Part shown: in pieces, positions 44,245-54,396 of the stretch
Layout of the letters: each line of letters starts with the position of its first letter
Position numbering within the stretch: the stretch's first letter is position 1
From: Favolaschia claudopus
Taxonomy: Eukaryota; Basidiomycota; Agaricomycetes; Agaricales; Mycenaceae
DNA: 64,000 bases
Assembly (NCBI GenBank): GCA_037176885.1
Contig: JAWWNJ010000120.1
Span: forward strand, 1 to 64,000
Direction of reading: 5' to 3'
The notes under the pieces: model-generated
Told to the model about the DNA's origin: nothing
The model's input: only the letters and a program-made list of their open reading frames with translations
The model's database searches: none
Translations under genes and position numbers: made by a program

Positions 44245-45264
44245 TTGTGCTTACGTTTGTTGACGATTCTGTCATCGGCAAAGCCGGGAGCACCACTTTG
44301 TGGAGCGTTGCCGTACCACATCAAGTGCCGCTGGTCGCTCTTGCTTAGACTCGTAACCAGTCTGCTACGCTGCGCCGACAAATGTGGCGAGCACGTCGGG
44401 CGTAGCAGACTGGTAACTCTCGGGACAAGCCAAAGGGTTGTCGCGGAGTTTGAAATTTTTGAGTGGTGCCGGTAACTCGCCGATTGATGCGACTGTGTCA
44501 CCACTATGTGACATTATGTGACTCACCAATAGCGAAGCCGCCAATTGCTATTTCTTTTGTCACGTAGACGCTCAAGTAAATACATAACTCCTCACCTTCA
44601 TTTTCTTAGCGGTCGTTGATTTGGGCGGCTGCGCCTCTGCAAGCTCCGCTTCTGTCTACTCGGCATTACCAAAAGTAACCGAAATTAGAAATGCCTCGCT
44701 TGCGACCAGCTAATACAGTTAGCAGTTGGTTCAACTGGTGGGACAGGAGGGGGATGGTCATATGCTATTGCACATAACACGCGCGGGCTCAACGAGGGGG
44801 TCACCGCAGGTAACTGATGGTGACCTGTCACGTGCCTCTTTGCCCGCCAATTCTACCAGATGTACTAATCATGGTGACTTTGGCAAAATATATCCTCAAT
44901 CTGATGAAGTAATCGAACGATTGAATGGATTGTGCTCACGATCGGATTGAAAGAGTTGGTAGTTGTTGGAATCAATTTATTAAGTAACGTTTCATGCCCT
45001 TTAGGGCATATGTCGCTACTATGCCTCTGTGTAGCTAACAGTAGGTACTGTGGTGGGTACGAGTAGTCGTGATGAGTAGATGAACAGAGTAGGTGTAGAC
45101 ACGGGCACGAGTAAATGTGAGGCCATGAGAAAACGATCATGGGGGGGGGGGACAAACTTGAGAGTAAGGTATGGTTCATGGGGCGAAAAGCTCTAGGAGC
45201 GGAAGTCCAGGTACGGTTAATTGTACGTGAGGGAGAAGGGGCATGAGGGGAGGGGGAATAAGTG
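44245..45264. other. Hairpin and 3' part of the LINE unit
   Basis: An inverted repeat CCAGTCTGCTACGC/GCGTAGCAGACTGG spans about 44355-44424. Left of 45264 the minus strand continues from LINE ORF1 for about 80 bp with a possible ORF2 start, then turns into non-coding sequence. No endonuclease or RT motif is present. Confidence 0.5.
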
Positions 45265-46569
45265 TTAAACGGACTCGCCTCGGTGCTCACTTTGCATGGT
45301 AGCAAAGAAGGATCCAGAGGCAGAAAGTTCATCCTCGATGCGACGGAAGAGTATCTGACGGACAGGGCACTCCGCCGCCGTAGCTGAGTGTTTACCACCA
45401 CAGCCACGCAGAGCGCATTTCGGGACGATATGGGGGCACTGTTTGCCAGATTTGCAGGGTTTGGTGTTGGGGCAACGGCATTCTGAAGTGGGATGAGGAC
45501 CAGCGCAGGTGCCACAGACAGCCTTGCTGTGGCATTGGGAGGCAATATGACCAAATCGGAAACATTTGAAGCACTGGCTGGGACGAGGCCGGTACTTCTC
45601 GACACGGTGGAGGAATCCTTCAAGAGCCAGGCGCTCTCGAATACAGGCATTCGCCACGTCTGCATCGTCGAAATACAGGACAAGCGATGAGTGGCGTTTG
45701 GTTGCTCGGAGCTGCTCTGGGGAGCGGCGGCCAATCCAATGGACTGATCGAAGGTTGGTGACGATGCCCGGAATCCGAGACTCGTTGTCATCGACGAGGT
45801 CTCGTACCCATGAGGTATCTCCATCTGCCTCTATACGGGTTGACGTTGACACTCGGTGGACAATGACGGCGAAGAGTGGGGTTCGGATTTTGAGAAGGCT
45901 GGAGAACGAGGGTAGCCATGAGCTCTCCTGGTCTCGAAGGGTCACTACCTCCTCCGGAGAGTTGAGAGTGAGGCGGATGTCACCGTTACGATGCAGGGCG
46001 ACTGCACGAGCCAACGGGGTCTGAGGAAAATATGTTTCCCCATCCCCAGCGAGGGCTTCGTACGTGATCCCCAAGCGCGTTGTCAGCGAGTTGAATTGGT
46101 CGCGTACAGCTGCAGGGGATGCAGATTGGAAAGCTGGGGATCGGCGGTCTTTCGGAGTAAGCACGAGATCACATGATGTGTTACGTGTGACGTGGTGGGC
46201 CGCCGAAGCGGTGGAGGGAGCTGTCGTGGCTGGAGCAGAGGTTTTGAGAGTGGAGGCATAGGTGCGTTGCGGTGCATGGGCAGCTACAGAGGCTAATTCT
46301 TTGACAGTGTTGTTAAGAGCATCGAATTTGGATACGAGGGAGTCAAGACGGCTTGTGGTTTCTGATGAGGACGGTGTCTTTTGTTGTACGAGCTGCGCTA
46401 CGAGTTTTCGTAGGTTGTTAATGGCGTCAACGGTGACTGAACATGTTTTGGCGGTGGCCTTGGGCAAGGGGAGGGCATAGATGGCTTGGTGGAGGTCGTG
46501 AATGGTGAACCTGGCCGGAGCGGCGGGGTCCTTTGTTTGCGGTGGTGATGGTTGCTGATTGAAAGCCAT
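45265..46569 (-). CDS. LINE ORF1 (Tad1-like Gag protein), intact
   Basis: 434 residues from the ATG at 46569. Helical region with a likely coiled coil at about 71-95 (LDSLVSKFDALNNTVKELAS), a Ser/Ala/Thr-rich linker, a conserved middle domain at about 150-325, then three zinc knuckles: CFKCFRFGHIASQC (333-346, canonical CX2CX4HX4C), CGTCAGPHPTSEC (352-364) and one at about 385-401. This architecture is that of the RNA-binding ORF1 protein of fungal Tad1-clade LINEs. ORF1 is fully open, yet no endonuclease-RT ORF2 follows. It could act in trans, be a deleted copy, or be retained for another reason. Confidence 0.8.
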   Translation of the reverse strand: MAFNQQPSPPQTKDPAAPARFTIHDLHQAIYALPLPKATAKTCSVTVDAINNLRKLVAQLVQQKTPSSSETTSRLDSLVSKFDALNNTVKELASVAAHAPQRTYASTLKTSAPATTAPSTASAAHHVTRNTSCDLVLTPKDRRSPAFQSASPAAVRDQFNSLTTRLGITYEALAGDGETYFPQTPLARAVALHRNGDIRLTLNSPEEVVTLRDQESSWLPSFSSLLKIRTPLFAVIVHRVSTSTRIEADGDTSWVRDLVDDNESRIPGIVTNLRSVHWIGRRSPEQLRATKRHSSLVLYFDDADVANACIRERLALEGFLHRVEKYRPRPSQCFKCFRFGHIASQCHSKAVCGTCAGPHPTSECRCPNTKPCKSGKQCPHIVPKCALRGCGGKHSATAAECPVRQILFRRIEDELSASGSFFATMQSEHRGESV

Positions 46570-47041
46570 CAGAGTTGGTAGTTACTGTACAATCTGATAG
46601 CTGAAGTTTTGTTTGGCTTTAATTGTAAAACTATTTAATTAGTTTGACAAACGGGTAGTTATTCTATTTTTTTATACACAAAACAATTTCCTGTCTATCA
46701 TCTCTCGATGGTTATTTGGAATTCAAGAGACAGAACATGGCTTTATTTGACAGTGCTTGCACAGAATTCTCCTAGCAAGAATTTCCCACACATCGGCAAT
46801 TGCCGCCTTCGTGCTGGCAGTGTGCTGGCGGATACTCGGAGTCCTCGGACTCGGTTCTCCGATCACCAGAGAGTACAATCGTGTATTCCGGTGGTTACCT
46901 CGGCTAAGCTAAGCGGGGGTCACCAGCAAGGTAAGTAACCTGAGCGGGCTGGTTACCCTAAGTATACTCTATATTCTACAATTCTACTTTGCCACGACTG
47001 AGAATTGTCAGCCTCGTGAAATCCTCCCCGCAAATCAGGCA

Positions 47042-47703
47042 ATGGACGATAAGATCGGAGAGTTGCGTGAGCAGTGGAAGTGCGAGACTCCGGGAGGTGG
47101 TTGCGGCAGCGCGCACTGTTTCTTCAGCGAGAAATACCCCAATCATTATCCGTTGTCGCATCCGCATTTCAAGTCATGGGCCGCCGCTATCGTAAGTTCA
47201 TATCTCTCGCTGATCTATATTTGTCAAATTGATTTGTTTGTTAGCTCAAGGGCCCGCAATTTGCCGACAAGAACAATCCTCCGAACAATGATATCTTTGA
47301 TTCACTTTATACTCAAGACGCTGTGCCCGCTGCTCGCTCACCCCTTGTCCAGCGCCGTCTCGATCTCCAAGCTAAAAATGTGCCGCAGGCACCCCAAGTC
47401 AACTTCAACTTTCCTGCCGAGCTTCTGAATGTGTTACGTCCTCCCGCACCCACATCTCCAACCTGCTGCTCCTTCAGTTGCTCCTATGCTTATTCCCTCT
47501 GGCCGTATTCCTGGCGATGAAATGTCGATCCCACAATTTTGCGCTTCGACGACGATGTTACGCTCCGTTTTGAACAAAACAAATTCAAGAAAACAACCGC
47601 CTTCAAATTTGTTGAAATGGCTCAGCTGAAGGACATGGGGTTTGTGTGGGGAGAGGTTGCAGAGTTGAAAGCGGCGATTGAGAAGTGGTCGAAGCCAATA
47701 TGA
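47042..47703 (+). pseudogene. Hypothetical fungal gene, two exons, frame broken
   Basis: Exon 1 (47042-47191) encodes WKCETPGGGCGSAHCFFSEK and HPHFKSWAAAI. A 53-nt intron (47192-47244, GTAAGT...TTAG) follows, and exon 2 starts LKGPQFADKNNPPNNDIFDS. The C-terminus, KFVEMAQLKDMGFVWGEVAELKAAIEKW, looks like a SAM-type helical end. The two ends of exon 2 are in the same frame, but the middle is readable only after two shifts, between about 47430 and 47530. Many basidiomycetes have uncharacterised proteins of this layout with a Cys/His N-terminal motif and helical C-terminus. Function unknown. Confidence 0.5.
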
Positions 47704-47758
47704 AGATGGACACGTGTAAATTGCATTTGTAGCTCTAAGCGAGCGTGTACTAGAACTT

Positions 47759-48818
47759 AGAAATAGCCTGCGTGAATGAAGTATCCGAGCGCGTCACATT
47801 CTGTAACAATATTCATTGCCTCGAGCATATCGTATATCAATCCGTGGGGTTCATCGTCAGGTCCGTAAGAAAATATGTCTTTGTTTCGTCGAATCCATGC
47901 CTTGATCTGTGCAAAGGCTTCCTCGATAGGATTGAAGTCCGGAGAGTATGGGGGAAGATAGATGAGGCGTACACCTGTGACCGGTCAGCATTTGCTGCAT
48001 GAACATTGCAAGATTTCTCACCGTATTCATCGCAGAGCTCCCGGACGGCTGCCCCGTGATGTATCTTGGCATTGTCCATCACCAACACGCTGAGGGGTCC
48101 TGGATATGGCGAGCATAGAGGCATCTGTGTCGAGATATGTCAGCAGAAGTAGATGATGCTAAGAATGTACTCACGATGTCGTCCTCCAGGAATTTGATAA
48201 ACTGGTCATGATGCATCGAGCCCTCCACCACTGTGCTAGCAACCATTCCCTGCGTCGTCAGAAGGCCGGTTGCCGTGAGACGTCGTCCACGAACAGCCTT
48301 TCGGCGCTTTGTCGCACGCCGCCCCCTTTCGAGCACGCCACGACGCCGGCCTGGGGTTTTGTCGTTTTTTGATGTTTCCTGGAGGAATCCGAGGTAGTCT
48401 GGGGGATAGTCTGAAATTTCGCGAACAAAATCATTTCTAGCGGGTTCGTCCCGTTCTTCGGCGATTTCCTTGAGAATTTTGAGGGACATGCCAGCGCGTT
48501 CGAGTTCACGATGGATGGTGCTATAATGAACAGAAATGAAGCGATTTTCCTCCAAAAGATCTAGAAGTTCGTCAAGAAAATAGTCTGGATTATTGCGGAC
48601 TAGTTCTAGGAGGTAGTGGATGACATCGTGATGGAGAATGCGATAGCGACCATGACGTTTACGAGGCTTAACAACGTCTCCTGTGGTACGCCAAAGACGA
48701 AGAACACGGAAGAAAGTGCGTCGAGAAAAACCAACACAATCCAGAATTTGTTTGAGCGTTAGAATATTTTGTTTATGGCGGCGATCTTGACATCCCGGGT
48801 AATGCTACGATTAGGCAT
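47759..48818 (-). pseudogene. Tc1/mariner (DDE_3) transposase with two introns, inactive
   Basis: Starts MPNRSITRDVKIAAIN, loses frame, then resumes with a helix-turn-helix ILDCVGFSRRTFFRVLRLW. Introns 48125-48174 and 47975-48021 (GTGAG...CAG) separate the later exons. The catalytic core shows LQETSKND where the family has DETSK, so the first Asp is Gln. The second Asp is in SVLVMDNAKIHHG, the third acidic residue in LPPYSPDFNPIEEAF. The end reads ECDALGYFIHAGYF. It would cut and paste DNA at TA sites. The missing Asp and the N-terminal shift argue against activity. No clear TIRs were found. Confidence 0.75.
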
Positions 48819-48819
48819 T

Positions 48820-50540
48820 ACAACTGGTAATATATTGAGGGCCACATTCAATCTGAGCGGCATAAACACGCACCAAAAATGCGAATTATGACCAAAATAC
48901 CAAAAAGACGCGTGGATCCTCCGTTTTCGCGACAGAAACTGCGGAGGGAAGTGTCAGAGAATGTAGCCTGGAAAAATCCGGTTCGAACGCGCCTAGACCC
49001 AGCTCAATCGACGCGGTATTGGGCGAGAACGAACCCCCGAAAGTCGTGCTGTCGTGCCAATGACGCGTTTTCGGGCGGAAAAATTTCTGAAAAGTTGGAA
49101 GGCAAGATAGTAAGCGTTGGGAAGCGCTTCTTCAGGGCTTTCGAACGCGCCTATTTTCAAGAAGATCCGCCGAGAATTGAGGTCAAGATGAGCGGAGGGA
49201 AGAAGGAGCTAATGAGGTACAATGTTTGTTCTTTATTGACAAAATGATGGAAGTGCCATTAGCTTTGCAAACAGCTGTAAATAAGCAGACAAATACAAAC
49301 AAATCAGTCAGGAAACAAATAGATATTTAACTTCTAAACCTGGGGTTATCACGGATCCCAGCTCGCAATCTGGATCGGTGGTGCAAGTGACCCTTGATGC
49401 AAATCAAGGCGCGGGGGTGGTCGCAAACATGGCTGCGTTGGTTCCGAAGAGGGCTTGAGGATGCCCCCTCTGTTCAAGTGCTGGTGGTGGTGATCGCCCA
49501 GCTCTCGGCTTGACTTGAAGACTTGATAACAATCTAGTCATACTTGAGCGTGCCCCAGAAACATTAGAGCTGAGTGAAGGGCTGACCTTCGTAGGCGCAA
49601 GGAAGCTTCTTCATGAAATGTGACTCCACATGTCTAGTGAATGCTTGTTCCTCCCCAAAGCGCTTTCTACAGGCATCTCATTTACATGAATGTTTCCCTT
49701 CTTCGCTAACATGGAACCTGTGGATATGGACCAGCAAGCTTCCCAGTGAGTTTAGAATGGCGGTGCACCGACGCCATCTACAAGGCCGATGTGCTAGGCG
49801 AGAGAAAGAAGTCATAAGAGCCAGACTTTCTTCCGGCACTACTGAGGAATGTAATCCAATCAGTGTTGGCTGCAGGATGCCCCTGAATGGTGATGGGAAG
49901 GCCGTGATATCCTGAAAGCTCAACGGAGACCTCCCTCGACAGCTTACTTGAGGACCCCCTTCGCCCACGCCAGACGTTCGGCGATGATGCAAACCGTCGT
50001 CGAGATACGTTCCACCACTGTTACAAGCTCGACAAGGCGCCAACAAGATGAACGGAGCGAGCTTGCGGCTGCGACTTGATTCAGAGGGGACGATATACGG
50101 ACTGCAAAACAAATTCGGAAGGGGATCGAATTCGGTGCGATAAGGGTTCCATTGTGCTTACACTTCAGTCTGAAGCCTGTCCGTGGAGGGATGTTTGTGA
50201 CCCTCCAATGACAAGCTGAGATTCAACTGCTATACGGGAGGTGTGAGAACTAGTACTGTCCCTGGCGCATGTAAGGATGGGCTTACTGCGGATAGTTCCT
50301 GACAGACTCTTAAATGTGTAGAGTCGCATTGGACAGCCTGCCGGATGTTGAGCGAAGACGCCCATGGCAATGATGAGTGCGGTGCCTACGGCAAGAGACA
50401 GGTCTTCCAGAAATCTAATACATAAGTCATACACTTGATGAGACTGGGAAACTAGGTCAGGTCAGGGATGGATGAGATGATCAGACGCCTCACCAATGTC
50501 TCATTCGGACTGCCCATGAGGCGGCAAGGAAAGAGGGAGA
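48820..50540. other. No recognisable gene
   Basis: Open frames at 48879-49247 (plus), 49613-49915 (plus) and 49678-50112 (minus) overlap or lack family motifs. No repeat structure was recognised. Confidence 0.4.
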
Positions 50541-51047
50541 TACTGTACTATTTCGATCAATTCGCCTGTCATGCGTCACAGGGACCTGAATTGACGAAAT
50601 TTTTCGTGCATGTCACAGGTCACCGCGCCGATTGACGAATGTGACAAAAAAGTCGCAAAATCCCGAAAAAATGGCCGAAAAAGCGTATTTTTCTTCCTGC
50701 CGCGCGCAATTTGCGGCCCATTCTTTCACCTGATCGCCGTTGACACGGAACGAGGGAAAATGACGGCTTTTCATACCAAATCAAGCCAACCGAGGCTGGC
50801 CAACTGTCAATCAGGCGCTTTGACGGCAATGCTGCTTAAATGAATAATTAGCAGAAAATCTTCAATTTCTGCCCCGTTTTCGCTTCTAATAATCTTCTCA
50901 AAGGGTGGAGGAAAGTGGTCGGTTTTCAAGGCAATAGACGAATATTGTTGCGTGTCACAGTGCTTTTGGTCCATTGACGAATGTCACATTTCGTTCCGGT
51001 GTGTCACAGGTCACAGGCCGGGCGAATTGACCGAAATACTACAGGTA
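50541..51047. mobile_element. TA-flanked TIR element, family 5-like (507 bp)
   Basis: The left end TACTGTACTATTTCGATCAA is matched by the inverted right end that reads back TACCTGTAGTATTTCGGTCA. The interior repeats the words ATTGACGAATGTGAC and GTCACAGGTCAC. No coding frame. Confidence 0.7.
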
Positions 51048-51276
51048 CTATTTCGATCAATTCGTCTGTCGCGCGTCACAGGCACCTGGATTGACGAATA
51101 TTTTCGTGCCTGTCACAGGTCACCGGAGGGATTGACGAATGTGACCGAAAAGTTGAAAAAACCGGGAAAATAGGCTTTAAAATTCGATGTTTCGTCCACA
51201 CACCTCGTTGAGCCCCCAAAACAAACATTTCTGGCGCTTTTCCAGAAGTCTTTTATGCTAGTGTGTCATCTTGGTC

Positions 51277-52112
51277 TCTGATGTCGGAAAATCCGAAATC
51301 AGGTGACAGGGCCAAATATACCAATATCAAGCTTGATCAGGCTGTCAAGTTCGGGGTCGGTTGATAAGGTCCAAAAAAGACTTATAAACACTGATCAAGC
51401 TTGACGGCCTGATATTGCTTGATCAAGGTTGGGCGGGGAAAATGGTCAAAATGTAACAACCCTGTTGCGCTTTCTATTATAGTACCTATCCCTATATAGT
51501 TCAAACACTTTGATACTGTAAGACTTCTATGACTTCTATTTACTATTTAAGTTAGAATTTATAAGTATTTCGCATCGCGCGGTTCGAACCCGCGCGACTA
51601 AGTAATAAAACGACACTATAACCACTATGCTAAGGAACCTTTAACAGAGTGAGGTGGTCTACGTCACATATCACGGTGATACTCCACTTGCAGGCGTGAT
51701 ATCATCATCAACTGGACTCTGTCCAATTCACTTGTGCGTGTCTTGAATGCATAAGTAGTTTATAATGTCATTGTACCTACAAATGTAGTCCCATAGACTC
51801 TGAGATCTGACAATTGAATTCTATCTTCAATTGAATTATAATATAAGTCGGTCATGAATTCACAAATTCACTTCCCATATCTTTATGATGTGAGCTTACA
51901 TGGACACTGTATACTTCAAGAATGAAAGTCTAAGTACATAGGGTGTGTTGGAGCAGTTTTTCGGCCTTGATACTACTTGACAGAGCTTGATATGGCTTGA
52001 CCCTACTTGATCAAGCTTGACATCAGTTGATCAACGGCACTGGGAGCCTGATCAAGCTTGATACCCCCGTCAAGCCTCGTCAAGCTTTGATCAGGTAAAT
52101 TCGGATTTTCCG
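51277..52112. mobile_element. TIR element with TTGATCAAG subterminal repeats
   Basis: The ends TGTCGGAAAATCCGAA and TTCGGATTTTCCGACA face each other, with TGA on both sides. Near both ends TTGATCAAG and GATCAAGCTTGA occur many times in both orientations, resembling subterminal transposase sites. A similar element is at 52781-53412. Confidence 0.55.
51571..51640 (-). other. tRNA-like sequence (SINE head or tRNA pseudogene)
   Basis: The minus strand reads TTAGCATAGTGGTTATAG, a good A box with D arm, and CGCGGGTTCGAACCGCG, a perfect T arm with B box GGTTCGAACC. The 5' and 3' acceptor strands do not pair and no anticodon stem is clear, so it is not a functional tRNA gene. It lies inside the preceding element. 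Confidence 0.5.
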
Positions 52113-52383
52113 ACATGACTGGCTCAAACGACCGCGAATTCCAGCCATTTCAGTCTTTTTAGAGCAAAATCTTGCAAAAGCAGCCGCATTCATCCGGGAG
52201 TTGCAATTCTGGGGCTGCAAATTGTTCAAATTTCTCTGAAAAGAGGTGAGCAAACCCGACCCAGTTTCCGCACCATTGACGAATATTTCGAGGTGTCACG
52301 CTCGATTCAGCCCAAAGACGAACTTTAAATTTCGTTTCGAGGGATGTCACAGGTCACAGGCCGGGTGAATTGACCGAAAAGTA

Positions 52384-52780
52384 AATCTTTGCATGGGTTT
52401 GACGAATAAACACTTCCTTGGTCAATCTGACCATGGTACGGGATGGTCCGACTGTGGGGCCGCAGTCAGGCTGACCGCGCCGCCACAGCCGGTTTGACCG
52501 CCGACACGGCTGATCTGACTGTGGTTTACGAGCTTGTAAAAACACGGGATTTATGGGTAGTTATAGGCAGTTTAGACTTCATGGTGTGATATTGTGTATT
52601 AGACTCAACAGAATAAAGACTTGTAGCAACATATGACAGGAACAGCCAGATTGACTGTGTTTGAGAATGACTGTGCGGCGCACAGTCGGCATGACCGTGG
52701 CAGGCCACGGTCAAAATTTAGGCGGTCAGAATAACGCGCGAAAAATCAAATAACCGCGGCGCGCGTCATACCGGCTGTGT
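52384..52780. repeat. Palindrome-rich GC block
   Basis: Contains near-perfect palindromes GACTGTGCGGCGCACAGTC and GACCGTGGCAGGCCACGGTC, and many GACTGTGG/GACCGTGG words in both orientations. No gene seen. Confidence 0.5.
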
Positions 52781-53412
52781 CAGTCGGAAAATCCGAATTT
52801 GCTTGGAATTGCCTGATCATTGTTTATAATGCTTTTCTGCACTTGACAGAGGTTGATTGGCTTGATCAAGTGCCCTCAAGTGATCAGACGGGCAGCCCCA
52901 ATATTGAGTAGACATGGAATAGTTTAATTCAGAACTCTCTCACAAGTTGAAAACCCTTAGGTATGCCTACATGAGCCTCTTCTGTCCTCTCTGCGTGTTT
53001 CGACGCGTTTTGCGAAGCGTCAAGACGCGTATTTGGTGGCGGCCATCAAGTGGGCCAAATTTTTCCACCCGGCATCACCACCAGTTGTGGATCCCGACGG
53101 TTGCCGACGGAATGGCAGGCGGGAACAACCGAGCATCCGAGAGCGGCATAAGGTACCAACTTCCCAAATTCATCTATTCAGAGGATAAGCAGGCGGATTA
53201 AATCTGAACAGGGGGTCCCTACCCCCTGCTCAGATTTACCATCTAACAAGCTTTAGTACGGGTTAAAAACAGCTGAAATGAGATCTGAGCCCGATGGGGT
53301 CCCGCGGCATCTCCTCCGGAAATGCAAATATATTCCAAAAAAAATATTTACCACTATGGGAAGTCATCCAATATCAAGCTTGGTCAAGTAAATTGGGTTT
53401 TTCCCGACATAT
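52781..53412. mobile_element. TIR element related to 51277-52112
   Basis: The left end GTCGGAAAATCCGAATTTGC and the right end, which reads back GTCGGGAAAAACCCAATTTA, are alike to the previous TGTCGG element. TTGATCAAG-type words lie near both ends. Boundaries are approximate. Confidence 0.5.
53199..53238. repeat. Strong 18-bp hairpin
   Basis: TAAATCTGAACAGGGGGT, a CCCT loop, then ACCCCCTGCTCAGATTTA, giving 17 of 18 paired. It lies inside the preceding TIR element. Confidence 0.7.
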
Positions 53413-53584
53413 TTTAATTGACTTCTCTCTACAGTGTATAATTGTTTGGAAGGCTCATAGACTTTGAGCAGCTAAATATCCCTAATATGCACAAATTCTA
53501 TGTTCATTGAAAGGAAGAAGTGAGCAAAACGAGGGGAAGTAAAGTCCGCATACTGTGGGGAAAATTCCATCAATTTTGATAGAG

Positions 53585-53757
53585 CCATGGTATTGGTTGC
53601 GGCCAAAACGTCATGACCAGTCCCAATTTCGCTCAAAATCCTTCGGGATTCGAGATTTAGCAGGAACTAGGGTATGATTTATAGGTGAAATTTTTTATTT
53701 CAGAGGAATCGGAGGTACTCCTAACTTAGGGTTACAAAACGCGGAAATTTGAACAGC
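53585..53757 (-). repeat. Dispersed repeat, copy 3
   Basis: In reverse orientation to 4237-4470. Contains CTAACTTAGGGTTA and AGATTTAGCAGGAACTAGGG. It directly abuts the MITE at 53763. Confidence 0.45.
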
Positions 53758-53762
53758 GAACA

Positions 53763-54136
53763 TACAGTTGGCGGCGAATTTAAATGCATTACTATATAAG
53801 GAAATTTTCATCATTCTGCGTCAGTTTTGCCTCTGATGCGCAAAAACAAGAGCTCAGAGTATGGATATGAATCACAGTAAAGTATAGGTGAGTATATGCA
53901 CATTTCAAGCTGGTTGTTTACTTGAAAATCCGACCAAAAACAGTCCATAGAAGTTAGCTAATTGCAAAGGAAATTGACCTTTTCTCTTGTGATCTAAAAC
54001 GTCTGCAGGCATTTGACACCCAGTACTAGCAATATCGGCCGCCAATCTACCCAACATCCATGATTCGCCCTCCGACGGTCAATTTGATCAAAATTTCTTT
54101 ATATGGTAATGCATTCTAATTTCGCCGCAAACTGTA
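53763..54136. mobile_element. TA-flanked MITE, family 1, copy 2
   Basis: The ends TACAGTTGGCGGCGAATTTA and TTTCGCCGCAAACTGTA begin and end at TA. ATGCATTACTATATAAGG and its mirrored form lie inside each arm. It abuts the end of a minus-strand ORF. Confidence 0.75.
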
Positions 54137-54396
54137 GCTCGGACGACCCGGACGACCTGTGTACAGCCTCGAATGTGAGGCGCTAGCTGGTGGAGGGGGA
54201 TTGGTGATGAAATCGTCGAGCGAGGGAGCAGGAGTTGGTCGACATCAGAAAGCAGCGTCTCTCGGACGACGTCGGTGACCGAAAAGTCCTCGAGAACGGC
54301 GACAATTTGACGAACTGCGCCGAGGTGATGGGCGCTGCGCTCAACGACAGGGAGTTCAGCGTTTGGTAGGGAGTCGACAATGAATTGAGCCTGCAC
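54137..54396 (-). pseudogene. Unidentified exon truncated by a MITE
   Basis: A minus-strand frame reads AQFIVDSLPNAELPVVERSA and continues to PLHQLAPHIRGCTQVVRVV, where it runs straight into the MITE end. Upstream, a frame at 54790-54400 has NANNDPVHYVPSGGPQHLCA, which may be the preceding exon after a frame change. Composition looks like real protein, but no family was recognised. Confidence 0.35.

Larger units (their letters stand above)
51046..52383. mobile_element. Second family-5-like element, with an insertion
   Basis: It begins at the same TA as the previous element ends (TACTATTTCGATCAATTCGT) and ends at GAATTGACCGAAAAGTA. It shares GATTGACGAATGTGACCGAA with its neighbour. About 835 bp of foreign sequence (51277-52112) sits inside. 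The two elements thus abut head to tail. Confidence 0.6.
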
